A DNA stretch of 64,000 nucleotides from JAUUSJ01 sp051880475 (GTDB lineage Bacteria > Bacillota > Clostridia > Lachnospirales > Lachnospiraceae). Location of the stretch: contig JBJEOA010000054.1 in assembly GCA_051880475.1 (NCBI GenBank), positions 1 through 64,000 of the forward strand, in the 5' to 3' direction. Positions 34,702-44,230 of the stretch are shown piece after piece. A program made the translations under genes and the position numbers. Numbering within the stretch: the first letter of the stretch is position 1; each line of letters begins with the position of its first letter. A model generated the notes under the pieces. The model saw only the letters and a list, made by a program, of their open reading frames with translations, was not told where the DNA came from and searched no databases.

Positions 34702-36282
34702 ATGATTTCATGGAACAATTTAGACACACTTACTTCTTATAAAGAACTTTTTGAACTTGAAAAAGTAGATGTTAAGAAGGCTTTATCAGGAGAAGCGGGC
34801 GCAGAACGTGTAAAGAAGTATAGTGTGCCAATGGCAGAAAACTTTGTATTTAATTATGGAGCAAAAGCAGTAGATGATAATATATTAGCAGCTCTTGCAA
34901 AATTGGCAGAAGAAGCTCAGCTTGTAGAAAAATATGAAGCACTTTATAATGGTGAGTTTATGAATACTGGTGAGAATCGTCGCGTACTTCATCAGCTTGC
35001 TCGTGGACAGATGGGTGAAGATGTTATCGAAGATGGTGTTAATAAACGTGAATTTTATGTAAATGTACAGAATAAAGTTGCTGAGTTTGCAAATAAAGTG
35101 CATGCTGGAGAAATTACAAATGCAGCGGGAGAAAAATTTACAACTGTAGTACAGATTGGTATTGGCGGAAGTGATCTTGGACCTCGTGCTCTTTATTTAG
35201 CACTTGAGAATTGGGCAAAAGTAAATGACACATTAAAAATGAAAGCAGCATTTATTAGTAATGTTGATCCAGATGATGCAGCGGCAGTTTTAAATTCTAT
35301 CGACATAGAACATTCTATTTTTATCGTTGTCTCAAAATCAGGTACAACTCTTGAGACATTGACAAATGAATCTTTCGTAAGAGATGCTATTACAAAAGCT
35401 GGATTAGATGCTTCTAAACATATGATTGCAGTTACAAGTGAGACCTCTCCATTGGCGAAGAGTTCTGATTATCTTGCAGCCTTCTTTATGGACGATTATA
35501 TTGGAGGACGTTATTCTTCTTCATCAGCAGTTGGAGGAGCAGTATTATCACTTGCATTTGGACCAGAAGTATTTGCTGAGATTCTTAATGGAGCAGCAGA
35601 GGAAGATAAAGTTGCTAAAAATAAAGATTTATTAAAGAACCCTGCAATGCTTGACGCATTAATCGGTGTATATGAGCGTAATGTACTTGGATATTTAGAT
35701 ACAGCAGTTCTTCCATATTCTCAGGCATTGAGCCGTTTCCCAGCTCATTTACAGCAGCTTGATATGGAATCTAACGGAAAATGTGTAAACCGTTTTGGTG
35801 AGCGTATCAATTATCCAACAGGTCCTGTAATCTTTGGTGAGCCAGGAACAAATGGACAGCATTCTTTCTATCAGTTACTTCACCAGGGAACAGATATTAT
35901 TCCACTTCAGTTTATTGGATTTAAGAATAATCAAATGGGATATGATGTTGTAATTCAAGATAGTACAAGCCAGCAAAAACTCTGTGCAAATGTAGCTGCT
36001 CAGATTGTTGCTTTTGCATGTGGTAAAGACGATGAAAACCGTAATAAGAACTTCGAGGGTGGACGTCCATCAAGTATTATTATTGGCGATCAAGTGACTC
36101 CACGCTCAATAGGAGCTCTTCTTTCTCATTTTGAGAATAAAGTTATGTATCAGGGATTTGTATGGAATATTAACAGTTTCGACCAAGAAGGTGTACAGCT
36201 TGGTAAAGTGTTAGCAAAGAAAGTACTTGCTCATGAAACAGATGGAGCACTTAAAGTATATAGTGATTTATTAAATATTTAA
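34702..36282 (+). CDS. pgi: glucose-6-phosphate isomerase
   Basis: A 526-residue glycolytic enzyme interconverting glucose-6-phosphate and fructose-6-phosphate. Two SIS-type sugar-isomerase folds are present, with VQIGIGGSDLGPRALYLAL, VVSKSGTTLETLTNE (phosphate loop), GGRYSSSSAVGG and the later GEPGTNGQHSFYQLLHQGTD, with catalytic residues in this region. I use ATG 34702 (AGGGAGG upstream) rather than an in-frame ATG at 34672. It is monocistronic between its promoter and a complex terminator. Codon use indicates high expression, as with ppdK. Confidence 0.95.
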   Translation: MISWNNLDTLTSYKELFELEKVDVKKALSGEAGAERVKKYSVPMAENFVFNYGAKAVDDNILAALAKLAEEAQLVEKYEALYNGEFMNTGENRRVLHQLARGQMGEDVIEDGVNKREFYVNVQNKVAEFANKVHAGEITNAAGEKFTTVVQIGIGGSDLGPRALYLALENWAKVNDTLKMKAAFISNVDPDDAAAVLNSIDIEHSIFIVVSKSGTTLETLTNESFVRDAITKAGLDASKHMIAVTSETSPLAKSSDYLAAFFMDDYIGGRYSSSSAVGGAVLSLAFGPEVFAEILNGAAEEDKVAKNKDLLKNPAMLDALIGVYERNVLGYLDTAVLPYSQALSRFPAHLQQLDMESNGKCVNRFGERINYPTGPVIFGEPGTNGQHSFYQLLHQGTDIIPLQFIGFKNNQMGYDVVIQDSTSQQKLCANVAAQIVAFACGKDDENRNKNFEGGRPSSIIIGDQVTPRSIGALLSHFENKVMYQGFVWNINSFDQEGVQLGKVLAKKVLAHETDGALKVYSDLLNI

Positions 36283-36296
36283 TTGAATAAATAAAA

Positions 36297-36380
36297 AGGG
36301 CTGGACAGTGTACCGACTGCTAATTGTTAGATTTTTGAATCTAACTTTTGAGGGGCGATACAAATGTCCAGCTTTTTTAT
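36297..36380 (+). terminator. large branched terminator after pgi
   Basis: GCTGGACA (36300-36307) pairs with TGTCCAGC (36365-36372), followed by TTTTTT. The ~57-nt apical part holds a perfect GTTAGATT/AATCTAAC hairpin. The apex is unusually large for a terminator. Confidence 0.8.
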
Positions 36381-36564
36381 TACTCACTTTTTTCCTATGA
36401 AAGAGTCGGATAAATAAAATTCGAAGATAAATTTACGCTATCTTTCTTTTAGGCTTGCTTGCGAAAGTAGTGAAGCTATGATAGGATAAAATAAAAGAAA
36501 ATTTAAGAAAGAGGACGCATTTGTTTTGCAAGTGATACCGCAAAGAAACTGGGGTGGATGAGAG

Positions 36565-36798
36565 ATGTTTTTTGGAAGTGAGGATAATACTTTTTCACAG
36601 ATTAGAGAAAAGTCAGTACAACAGTGGCTTTTAGAGATGAGTGAACATGATGATATTGCCGTAAGGAGTGGTGTGAGAGCTACGACAGATTATATAGATT
36701 CTCTAAAGAAAAAAATAGGACAATTAGAAGAAAAAAATCATTTGAAAGATAAGTATTTGAAAAAGTGTAAGGAGAAAACAAATAAAGATGAAGAGTGA
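36565..36798 (+). CDS. small hypothetical protein with C-terminal coiled coil
   Basis: A 77-residue protein of unknown function. The second half (DYIDSLKKKIGQLEEKNHLKDKYLKKCKEK) has heptad spacing and would form a short charged coiled coil. It has no membrane segment. GAGAG lies near the ATG. Its last 11 nt overlap the start of the NUDIX gene, so the two are almost certainly translated from one message. The overlap makes a functional partnership plausible, but nothing identifies the role. Confidence 0.6.
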   Translation: MFFGSEDNTFSQIREKSVQQWLLEMSEHDDIAVRSGVRATTDYIDSLKKKIGQLEEKNHLKDKYLKKCKEKTNKDEE

Positions 36799-37771
36799 AT
36801 TGATAAAACAAATAGAAAGCTATAAGCCATTTAATGAACAGGAGAAAAAAGATAAGGAGATTATTTTAGACTGTCTAAAAAATAATGAAGAGGTATTTTC
36901 TAGGCAGTCTAAAATGGCTCATATGACAGCTTCTGCGTGGGTGACAAATAAAAATAGAGATAAAATTCTTATGGTTTACCATAATCTATATGATTCTTGG
37001 TCATGGCTTGGAGGTCATGCAGATGGAGAGGAAAATCTGTTGGAGGTGGCTATGCGAGAAGTCAGTGAGGAGAGTGGGCTTAAAAATGTGACTCCAGTTT
37101 CGAGAGATATCTATTCTCTTGAGGTACTTACTGTCGATGGTCATAGGAAAAAGGGGGAGTATATATCTTCCCATTTGCATCTTAATGTCACATATCTTTT
37201 AGAGGCAAATGATAAAGAAATTTTATCAATTAAGCCAGATGAAAACAGTGGCGTGGCTTGGTTTGGGTTAGAGCGGGCGATAGAATCTTCTACTGAAAAA
37301 TGGTTCCAAGAAAATATTTATAGAAAGCTAAATGAGAAGTTAAAAAATATTCCAGAAAATAGCGAAATAAAAAATAATTGGAATATCTGGGAAGAGAAAG
37401 AAGAATCCAAAGAAAAAGAAGAGGAAGCTTTGGTAAAAGATAATGTAAATGATGAAGTTGTAGATAAAGATAATATTGAGTCAATGACAGCTTCTGTTGA
37501 AATGAGCGAGAAGCCAAAACAGAGATATGTAAAGGTGTATGAGTTGGATATGGGAGGGAAAAAATCTCTTTTTTCTAAGTATGTATGGAAGGGAAAAAAA
37601 CAGGCGATAGATATTTCTTTTGAGGAATACTATGATAAAGCAAAAAAAATTGCTGTGACATATGGTGCTTCCAAACCGACAAAGACTACGATAAATAAAG
37701 ATGGAAAAATCATATTGTACTCTAGAAAAGCTGGGAAGTTAAGTTTAGAAGAGGATTTTATTTTAGAATAG
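36788..37771 (+). CDS. NUDIX hydrolase with acidic linker and extra C-terminal domain
   Basis: A 327-residue protein. Residues ~45-190 are a NUDIX domain with an exact box GX5EX7REUXEEXGU at 76-98 (GHADGEENLLEVAMREVSEESGL region; catalytic Glu91, Glu94, Glu95), so it should hydrolyse a nucleoside-diphosphate-linked compound using a divalent metal. A Glu/Lys-rich linker (~200-240) and a ~85-residue C-terminal part beginning KQRYVKVYELDMGGKK follow; I do not recognise this last part. Typical single-domain NUDIX proteins are ~150-200 residues. The start ATG overlaps the preceding small gene; 36 nt separate it from the DUF362 gene. Confidence 0.85.
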   Translation: MKSELIKQIESYKPFNEQEKKDKEIILDCLKNNEEVFSRQSKMAHMTASAWVTNKNRDKILMVYHNLYDSWSWLGGHADGEENLLEVAMREVSEESGLKNVTPVSRDIYSLEVLTVDGHRKKGEYISSHLHLNVTYLLEANDKEILSIKPDENSGVAWFGLERAIESSTEKWFQENIYRKLNEKLKNIPENSEIKNNWNIWEEKEESKEKEEEALVKDNVNDEVVDKDNIESMTASVEMSEKPKQRYVKVYELDMGGKKSLFSKYVWKGKKQAIDISFEEYYDKAKKIAVTYGASKPTKTTINKDGKIILYSRKAGKLSLEEDFILE

Positions 37772-37807
37772 ATCAGTAAAAAATAGTAAAAATTGGAGGG
37801 AATAGTT

Positions 37808-38950
37808 ATGAAGTCGAAAGTAATTATGGTTGTCTGTTCAAGCTACGATGAGGAGAAGGTTTATCGTGCGATGAGGCAGGGAATCAACGAGCTTGGAGGA
37901 ATCCAAAAGTTTATAAAAAAAGAGGAAAAAATTTTAGTAAAGCCAAATTTCTTACTTTCTGCTACTCCAGATGATGCAGTGACGACGCATCCGTCTGTAA
38001 TTAGAGGAATACTTAGAATTCTTTGGGAAGATGGATATAGACATACAATTTATGGCGATTCTGCTGGACATGGAAGTTGTGCTAATATTGCTAAAAAATT
38101 AGGACTAAAGGAAGAAGAGTATGGTGCAAAGCTTGCAGATATGTCCCATGAGATAAAAGTGTTTTTTGAGGATGGAAAGACGGAAAAAGAGTTTTATTTT
38201 TGTAAAGAAGTGACGGATGTAGATGCACTTATTAATGTCTGTAAGATGAAGACACATGCTCTTGAGAGGGTGACAGGTGCGGTGAAAAATTTATATGGAT
38301 TAATTTGTGGTTATCGAAAGGCAGCAGGACATGTGGCACATCCAAACGCCAGCATATTTGCTCGAATGCTTTGTGATATTCATCGCTATACAAAACCAAG
38401 ACTTCATATTATGGATGGAATTATAGCGATGGAGGGAAATGGACCTGGAAATGGAACTCCAACTCCGATGAATGTTCTACTTTTTTCAGAGGATCCTGTT
38501 GCACTTGATACTGTATTTTGTCATTTGGTTTATTTAGACCCAGAAGCTGTTCCGACGAATGCTCAAGGAGAGGTGTTGGGAATTGGAACGTATCATTTAG
38601 AAAATATTGAGGTTACGGTTATAGAGGGAGAGAAAAAACGAGTAGATGCACCGATGGATGCAATAAAAAAACGATACGGAAACCGAAAATTTGATGTAGA
38701 CCGAAAAGGAAAAAATAAATCCCTTCTTAGTAAATTTTCTACTATTATGACGGCAATCGCAAATCGACCTGTAATTGATAAGAAAAAATGTATAAAATGT
38801 GGCATATGTGTGAATCACTGTCCGGTTCCAGGTAAGGCAATTGATTTTAAAAATGGAAAAAATCAGCCGCCAGTTTATGATTATAAAAAATGTATTCGAT
38901 GCTATTGTTGCCAGGAAATGTGTCCAAAAGGGGCAATTCACTCAAAATAA
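37808..38950 (+). CDS. DUF362 protein with C-terminal 2x[4Fe-4S] ferredoxin domain
   Basis: A 380-residue protein. The DUF362 domain (VKPNFLLSATPDDAVTTHPSVIRG, INVCKMKTHALERVTGAVKNLYG, VALDTVFC) fills the first ~290 residues; a bacterial ferredoxin-like end has CIKCGICVNHCPV and CIRCYCCQEMCPKGAIH, ligating two [4Fe-4S] clusters. DUF362-ferredoxin proteins are widespread in anaerobes and presumed redox or metalloenzyme partners; the function is unknown. The start ATG 37808 has GGAGGGAA upstream, better than the in-frame ATG 37793. Confidence 0.88.
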   Translation: MKSKVIMVVCSSYDEEKVYRAMRQGINELGGIQKFIKKEEKILVKPNFLLSATPDDAVTTHPSVIRGILRILWEDGYRHTIYGDSAGHGSCANIAKKLGLKEEEYGAKLADMSHEIKVFFEDGKTEKEFYFCKEVTDVDALINVCKMKTHALERVTGAVKNLYGLICGYRKAAGHVAHPNASIFARMLCDIHRYTKPRLHIMDGIIAMEGNGPGNGTPTPMNVLLFSEDPVALDTVFCHLVYLDPEAVPTNAQGEVLGIGTYHLENIEVTVIEGEKKRVDAPMDAIKKRYGNRKFDVDRKGKNKSLLSKFSTIMTAIANRPVIDKKKCIKCGICVNHCPVPGKAIDFKNGKNQPPVYDYKKCIRCYCCQEMCPKGAIHSK

Positions 38951-39025
38951 TTGAGAAAGTGGAAAAGGCATTGTCAGAGCAAATATTTTTGAATCTAATA
39001 TCATTGATAAAAATTAAAAAATTTG

Positions 39026-39075
39026 AGGTGTCGGAAAGTACGTATTAAAAATTTATTTTGCGACACCTTTATTTT
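39026..39075. terminator. bidirectional terminator between DUF362 and araC-type genes
   Basis: AGGTGTCG (39026-39033) pairs with CGACACCT (39061-39068). T-rich sequence follows on the plus strand, and on the minus strand the complement CAAATTTTTT follows, so it can serve both convergent genes. Confidence 0.75.
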
Positions 39076-39085
39076 ATTTATAGGA

Positions 39086-39976
39086 TTAGAATTTTTCTTC
39101 TCGATATTTTTTTGGGGAGCATCCTTTATATCTTTTAAAAATTTTAGAATAATAATTAGAATCTATAAATCCTGCCCTAGATGCCACTTCGGTGATAGAT
39201 AAATTTTTATCAAAAAGATATTCTAAGCTTTTTTCTACTCGATATTCTTGTAAGAAAGAAAATAAAGAAATATGCATATATCGTTTAAAAATTCGACTAC
39301 ACTCACTTGAACAAAGAGCGATATGGTCGGAGATATCTTGCAGACTTATCTTTTTATCGTAGTTTTGTTCAATAAAAGAGAGAATATCTTTGATTCGTTT
39401 ATATTCTTTTTTTTCATGAGAGGATACCGTAAGGCTATGTTCTTTTTCAATATTTTCAAAAAGTATTTTCCAAATATTTTGTAAAATACTGCATATTTCT
39501 AACTCATAGGTAGTAGCTTTTTCCTCATCTAATTGTAAAAGTCTTCTTATTTGGTGGAGAATATCTGTGTGACAAGGCATAGAGTGGTCAAGACAAATAC
39601 CAGCGAGAGAAAAATTTTGTGTGATAGGTTCAACATATTTTTTGCAAATAAGACTATTTTGAAACCCATAAATAATTTTAGGGTCAAAAGTGATGGCGAC
39701 ATAATGGCAGTCCATTGCGTGGTACATAAAACCAGCGTGAAGGGTATTTACATTTCCAAACATAATATCATCTTTCTTTAGATGAAAACTATGATTATTA
39801 ATTTTATAAATCATTTCGCCTTCTAGTATAAGAGTGAGTTCTATCTCAGGATGCCAATGCCATAAAAAAGAGCCAGATTCATATTTGGATAGTTTTTCAT
39901 AGCTGACTAAGACAGGAAAAGAAAAGTTTCCGTGTTCTTTTAATTCTTTTTGAAATTGATTTGTAATAATCTGCAT
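39086..39976 (-). CDS. AraC family transcriptional regulator
   Basis: A 296-residue regulator. The N-terminal cupin-like sensor has WHWHPEIELTLILEGEMIY and LKKDDIMFGNVNTLHAG; the C-terminal ~100 residues are the double helix-turn-helix (ISLQDISDHIALCSSECSRIFKRYM and LSITEVASRAGFIDSNYYSKIFKRYKGCSPKKYRE). Such proteins usually sense a sugar or small metabolite and activate transcription. It is divergent from galK with a 188-nt shared intergenic region, so galactose-related control of galK is a reasonable inference, though unproven. Confidence 0.9.
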   Translation of the reverse strand: MQIITNQFQKELKEHGNFSFPVLVSYEKLSKYESGSFLWHWHPEIELTLILEGEMIYKINNHSFHLKKDDIMFGNVNTLHAGFMYHAMDCHYVAITFDPKIIYGFQNSLICKKYVEPITQNFSLAGICLDHSMPCHTDILHQIRRLLQLDEEKATTYELEICSILQNIWKILFENIEKEHSLTVSSHEKKEYKRIKDILSFIEQNYDKKISLQDISDHIALCSSECSRIFKRYMHISLFSFLQEYRVEKSLEYLFDKNLSITEVASRAGFIDSNYYSKIFKRYKGCSPKKYREEKF

Positions 39977-40164
39977 CCTATTCTCCTTTCTCTAAAAAAT
40001 CCAGTTATTTTTGTATATTATAGCATTTTTTTATCAAAAAACGCAAGATATTCCTTTTTTATATCAATATTATTAAGGAATTATTTAAAAGGAGAATGTA
40101 TAATAAAAACATAAAGTCGAAGAGACAAAATATTGAGAAAACTATTTAAAAAAGGAGAAGGAAT

Positions 40165-41394
40165 ATGGCAACATTAAATCAATTATACGGTGAAAATGCA
40201 CAGGTGGAAAAGGAACGTTATGATGCTTTAGTAGAAATGTTTCAGGAAAAATTTGGTGATGTAGATGGGATTGAATTTTTCTCCGCACCAGGACGTACAG
40301 AGATTATTGGAAATCACACAGACCATAACGGTGGTATGATTTTAGCAGGAAGTATTGATTTAGATACAATTGGTGCTGCTATGCCAAATGGAACAAGTCA
40401 GATTCATATTTTTAGTCAGGGTTATAAAAACGAAATTACAGTAGATTTAGCTGCACTTGATAAAGTAGAGAAAAAAGCAGGAAGTAATGCTTTACTTGCA
40501 GGTATGATGGAAGCGACAGAAAAATTTGGATTTAAGACTGGCGGATTTAATGCTTGTATTTCCACAAAAGTAATTAGTGCGGCAGGTGTAAGTTCATCCG
40601 CATCTTTTGAGATGCTTATTTGTTCCATCGTAAATTACTTCTTCAACGAGGGAAAGATTGACTATCCAAAGTATGCTCGTATCGGTCAGTACGCAGAGAA
40701 CGTATACTGGTTAAAAGCTTCTGGTCTTATGGATCAGATGGCATGTGCAGTTGGCGGTCCAATTTTACTTGATTTTGCAGATGAGAATAAGATTCAGTAC
40801 GATAAAGTGGATTTCTCTTTTGATAAGATGGGATATCGCTTAGTTATCGTAAATACAGGAAAAGGACATGCTGATTTAAGTGAGGAGTATTCTTCTGTAC
40901 CATCTGAGATGAAAGAAGTTGCAAAACTTCTCGGTGTTTCTCGTCTTTGCGAGACAAATATGGACGCATTATTAGAAAAATTGCCAGAGGTGAAAAATGA
41001 CAGAGCTGCTCTTCGTGCCCTTCACTTCTTCACAGAGAATCAGAGAGTGCAAGACGGAATTAAAGCTGTAAAAGAGGGAGATAACGAGAAATTACTTAAG
41101 ATTATCGAGGCTTCTGGAGATTCTTCTTGGAAATGGCTACAAAATTGCTACTCTTTACAGGATGTAACAGAGCAAAAGATTTGTCTTACATTGGCTCTTA
41201 CAAGATTATTCTTGGATAAACTTGGAAAAGGTGTTTGTCGTGTACATGGCGGTGGATTCGCTGGTGTTATTATGGCAGTTGTACCTGTTGAGGCAGCAGA
41301 CGAGTATGTAGAGTATATCGCAAAATATGTTGGAGATAGCAATGTATATCCAATGAATATTAGAGCGGTTGGAGCTGTTCACGTAGAAATGTAG
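40165..41394 (+). CDS. galK: galactokinase
   Basis: A 409-residue GHMP kinase phosphorylating galactose to galactose-1-phosphate at the head of the Leloir pathway. It has the galactokinase signature PGRTEIIGNHTDHNGG at 42-57, the ATP loop SAAGVSSSASFE, and near the C-terminus CRVHGGGFAGVIMA. AAAGGAGAAGG precedes the ATG. TATAAT at 40099-40104 may be a -10, with no clear -35, as expected for an activator-dependent promoter. galT and galE are not in the window. Confidence 0.95.
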   Translation: MATLNQLYGENAQVEKERYDALVEMFQEKFGDVDGIEFFSAPGRTEIIGNHTDHNGGMILAGSIDLDTIGAAMPNGTSQIHIFSQGYKNEITVDLAALDKVEKKAGSNALLAGMMEATEKFGFKTGGFNACISTKVISAAGVSSSASFEMLICSIVNYFFNEGKIDYPKYARIGQYAENVYWLKASGLMDQMACAVGGPILLDFADENKIQYDKVDFSFDKMGYRLVIVNTGKGHADLSEEYSSVPSEMKEVAKLLGVSRLCETNMDALLEKLPEVKNDRAALRALHFFTENQRVQDGIKAVKEGDNEKLLKIIEASGDSSWKWLQNCYSLQDVTEQKICLTLALTRLFLDKLGKGVCRVHGGGFAGVIMAVVPVEAADEYVEYIAKYVGDSNVYPMNIRAVGAVHVEM

Positions 41395-41463
41395 TTCGTA
41401 TGATAGGAAAATGGATAGATAAATAGGGGTCCATCTTCACGGGTGTTTTAAGGAAATAAGGAT

Positions 41464-41504
41464 AGAGAAAGAGAAGATAGAGAATTATCTTCTCTTTCTC
41501 TTTT
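41464..41504. terminator. perfect-stem terminator between convergent galK and rfbC
   Basis: A 16-bp perfect stem, AGAGAAAGAGAAGATA (41464-41479) with its complement (41486-41501), followed by TTTTG on the plus strand. The minus strand lacks a comparable U-tract, so it mainly serves galK. Confidence 0.85.
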
Positions 41505-41552
41505 GAGAGGGGAATTATGCAAGTATGAACAGCTTTTTGACTTTACATTCTA

Positions 41553-42146
41553 TCATTTTAGGCAATCCCATTTTTGGTCTTTTTCACTTAAATTGAGGGG
41601 AGTACCGTCTTCTAGAGTGTAGCCATCTGCACAAGCAGATCCCCTATATTCGCCTACTATTTTAGGCCATATAATATTGATAGATGGATCATTCCAGGCA
41701 AGTCCTCCCTCGTCTCCTGGATGATAAAAATCTGTGCATTTATAGCAAAATTCCGCAATATCAGATAAGACTAAAAATCCGTGGGCAAAGCCTTCTGGAA
41801 TATAAAACTGTTTTTTATTTTCTTCTGTCAACTCAACGCCAAACCATTTTCCATATGTCTGACTTTCTGGGCGAAGGTCAACTGCCACATCAAATACAGA
41901 GCCTTTAATGACACGAACTAGCTTTCCCTGTGGATATTTTTTTTGAAAATGTAATCCGCGGAGTACTCCTTTCGTAGAGCAAGACTGATTATCTTGAACA
42001 AAGTTCATAAAAAGCCCATTTTCCTCCATATCTTTTTGATTATAAGTTTCCATAAAATAGCCTCGCAAGTCACCGTGTACGGCTGGCGTAATGATGCAGA
42101 GACCTTCAATTTGTCCAACATTTTTTTCAACTGTAATCTGTCCCAT
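41553..42146 (-). CDS. rfbC: dTDP-4-dehydrorhamnose 3,5-epimerase
   Basis: A 197-residue RmlC cupin enzyme, third step of dTDP-L-rhamnose synthesis. It has DLRGYFMETYNQKDM, FVQDNQSCSTKGVLRGLHFQ with the active-site His, KLVRVIKGSVFDVAVDLRPES, FYIPEGFAHGFLVL and WNDPSINI. It is the last gene of the rfbA-B-D-C operon, 60 nt after rfbD. AAAGGAAAAAG precedes the ATG. Confidence 0.96.
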   Translation of the reverse strand: MGQITVEKNVGQIEGLCIITPAVHGDLRGYFMETYNQKDMEENGLFMNFVQDNQSCSTKGVLRGLHFQKKYPQGKLVRVIKGSVFDVAVDLRPESQTYGKWFGVELTEENKKQFYIPEGFAHGFLVLSDIAEFCYKCTDFYHPGDEGGLAWNDPSINIIWPKIVGEYRGSACADGYTLEDGTPLNLSEKDQKWDCLK

Positions 42147-42206
42147 ACTTTTTCCTTTCTAATAATTGATATATCTAATTTTTCAAATACTAGTACTGTT
42201 TTAACT

Positions 42207-43094
42207 TTAAAAGTTTATTTTGGCTAGATATCTCTTTAGTGCGTCTTGCCAAGTTGGAAGAGGAGTAAATCCATTTTCAATAAGTTTACTTTTGTCAAGA
42301 CGACTGTTAAATGGTCGTTTCGCCTTGGAAATGCCGTATTCTTTTGTTGTGACAGGTTTTACAGTGAGATGATTTTTATCGTATTCTTCATATCCAAGGA
42401 GACTTGCCTGTCTAAAAATTTCTGTGGCGAAAGTATGCCAACTGATATAACCACCCTCATTTGTTGCATGGTAATATCCGTATTTTTCCGTCTCAATCAT
42501 ATCAACGAGAAGTCTTGCTAAATCATAGGTGTAGGTTGGAGTTCCTATTTGGTCATTTACAACAGTCAAAGTATCGTGGTTTTTACCGATGCGAAGCATT
42601 GTCTTGATGAAATTATTTCCATTTACCCCAAAAACCCATGCGATTCGGACAATAAAAAACTTAGTTAAAAGAGAGGATACTGCTTTTTCTCCCTCTAATT
42701 TAGATTTCCCGTATACATTTAATGGCTGATAGTTTTTGCAATCGGGAAGCCAGGGGGATTCTCCCTTTCCGTCAAAGACGTAGTCGGTAGATAAATAGAG
42801 CATTTTACAGTCGAGGTCTTTACAGACTTTTGCGATATAGGATGTTCCGACTGCATTTACAAGATGTACTTTTTCTTTATTTTCCTCATCCTCGGCGGCG
42901 TCTACCGCTGTCCATGCAGCACAGTGGATGACAGCGTCTGGATTAACTTTTTTTATCACGGTCTGAACTTTCTCTTCATTTGTGATATCCATCTCCTCAA
43001 TATCAACACCAATTGCCTCATGTCCTCGTTTTTTTAGTTCATTTACAACGTCAAAGCCAAGCTGTCCCTTGACTCCAGTTACAAATATTTTCAT
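42207..43094 (-). CDS. rfbD: dTDP-4-dehydrorhamnose reductase
   Basis: A 295-residue RmlD short-chain dehydrogenase, last step of dTDP-L-rhamnose synthesis. N-terminal nucleotide-binding GVKGQLGFDV, DAVIHCAAWTAVDAAE, LYLSTDYVFDG, catalytic YGKSKLEGE and RIAWVFG. AAAAGGAGAA precedes the ATG. Only 15 nt separate it from rfbB. Confidence 0.96.
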   Translation of the reverse strand: MKIFVTGVKGQLGFDVVNELKKRGHEAIGVDIEEMDITNEEKVQTVIKKVNPDAVIHCAAWTAVDAAEDEENKEKVHLVNAVGTSYIAKVCKDLDCKMLYLSTDYVFDGKGESPWLPDCKNYQPLNVYGKSKLEGEKAVSSLLTKFFIVRIAWVFGVNGNNFIKTMLRIGKNHDTLTVVNDQIGTPTYTYDLARLLVDMIETEKYGYYHATNEGGYISWHTFATEIFRQASLLGYEEYDKNHLTVKPVTTKEYGISKAKRPFNSRLDKSKLIENGFTPLPTWQDALKRYLAKINF

Positions 43095-43109
43095 AATTTA
43101 TTCTCCTTT

Positions 43110-44129
43110 TTATCGGTTTTTGTACATCTTTTCGTAGTAATTTTGATATTCGCCAGAAATAATAGTTTCCCACCATTCCCTATTGTCTAAATACCACTGA
43201 ATTGTTTTTTTAATACCGTCAGTAAACTTTGTTTCAGGAAGCCATCCAAGCTCATTGTGAATTTTAGTTGGATCGATAGCATAGCGCATATCGTGCCCTT
43301 TTCTGTCAGTTACATAGGTAATTAAGCTTTCTGGTTTTTTTAGCTCTTTACAAATAATTTTTACGATATCGATATTTCTCATCTCATTATGTCCACCGAT
43401 ATTATAAACTTCACCGACACGTCCCTTGTGAATAATAAGGTCAATTGCTTTACAGTGGTCTTCTACGTAGAGCCAATCACGGACATTAAGTCCCTCACCG
43501 TAGACAGGGAGTGGCTTATCATTTAGCGCATTTGCAATCATAAGAGGAATTAACTTTTCTGGAAAATGATATGGACCATAGTTATTAGAACAACGGCTAA
43601 TTGTCACAGGAAGATTGTAGGTTCTATGGTATGCTAAAACGAGTAAATCTGCTGCTGCTTTTGAGGAGCTATAAGGACTGCTAGTGTGAATTGGTGTTTC
43701 CTCTGTAAAAAATAAGTCTGGTCTATCAAGTGGAAGGTCCCCATATACTTCGTCAGTGGAAACTTGATGATAGCGGGTGATGCCATATTTTCGGCAGGCA
43801 TCCATAAGAATAGCAGTTCCTTTAATATTCGTATCTAAAAATACTTCTGGATTTTCAATAGAGCGGTCAACATGACTCTCTGCGGCAAAGTTTACTACGA
43901 TATCTGGTTTTTCCTCTTCAAAGAGAGTATAGACGGCCTCTCGGTTAGTAATACTTTCTTTTACAAATCGGAAGTTTTTATTATCCATAATTGGGGCGAG
44001 AGTAGATAAATTTCCCGCATAAGTTAAACAGTCTAGGCAAATGATGCGATAGTCTGGATAGTTATCTAACATATGAAAAATGAAATTACTGCCGATAAAT
44101 CCAGCACCGCCTGTTACAATAATTGTCAT
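43110..44129 (-). CDS. rfbB: dTDP-glucose 4,6-dehydratase
   Basis: A 339-residue extended SDR enzyme, second step of dTDP-L-rhamnose synthesis. It has TGGAGFIGSNFIFHM at the N-terminus, FAAESHVDRSI, STDEVYGDL, the catalytic YSSSKAAADLLV and NNYGPYHFPEKLIPL. GGAGG precedes the ATG. A 101-nt gap to rfbA contains small hairpins, one GTCTA/TAGAC. Confidence 0.97.
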   Translation of the reverse strand: MTIIVTGGAGFIGSNFIFHMLDNYPDYRIICLDCLTYAGNLSTLAPIMDNKNFRFVKESITNREAVYTLFEEEKPDIVVNFAAESHVDRSIENPEVFLDTNIKGTAILMDACRKYGITRYHQVSTDEVYGDLPLDRPDLFFTEETPIHTSSPYSSSKAAADLLVLAYHRTYNLPVTISRCSNNYGPYHFPEKLIPLMIANALNDKPLPVYGEGLNVRDWLYVEDHCKAIDLIIHKGRVGEVYNIGGHNEMRNIDIVKIICKELKKPESLITYVTDRKGHDMRYAIDPTKIHNELGWLPETKFTDGIKKTIQWYLDNREWWETIISGEYQNYYEKMYKNR

Positions 44130-44230
44130 AATTTTAATCCTCCATCATATAATATTGGGGTTAAAAGATATTTCCCCATTAACAAACGTCTATTTTTAGA
44201 CATAATTTTAAATAAAAGTTTAAATATTTT

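Noticed and set aside
36788..37771. Idea of a phage or defence island around the NUDIX pair and the Rpn gene
   Set aside because: No restriction, toxin-antitoxin, integrase or CRISPR signatures nearby; neighbours are housekeeping genes (pgi, galK).
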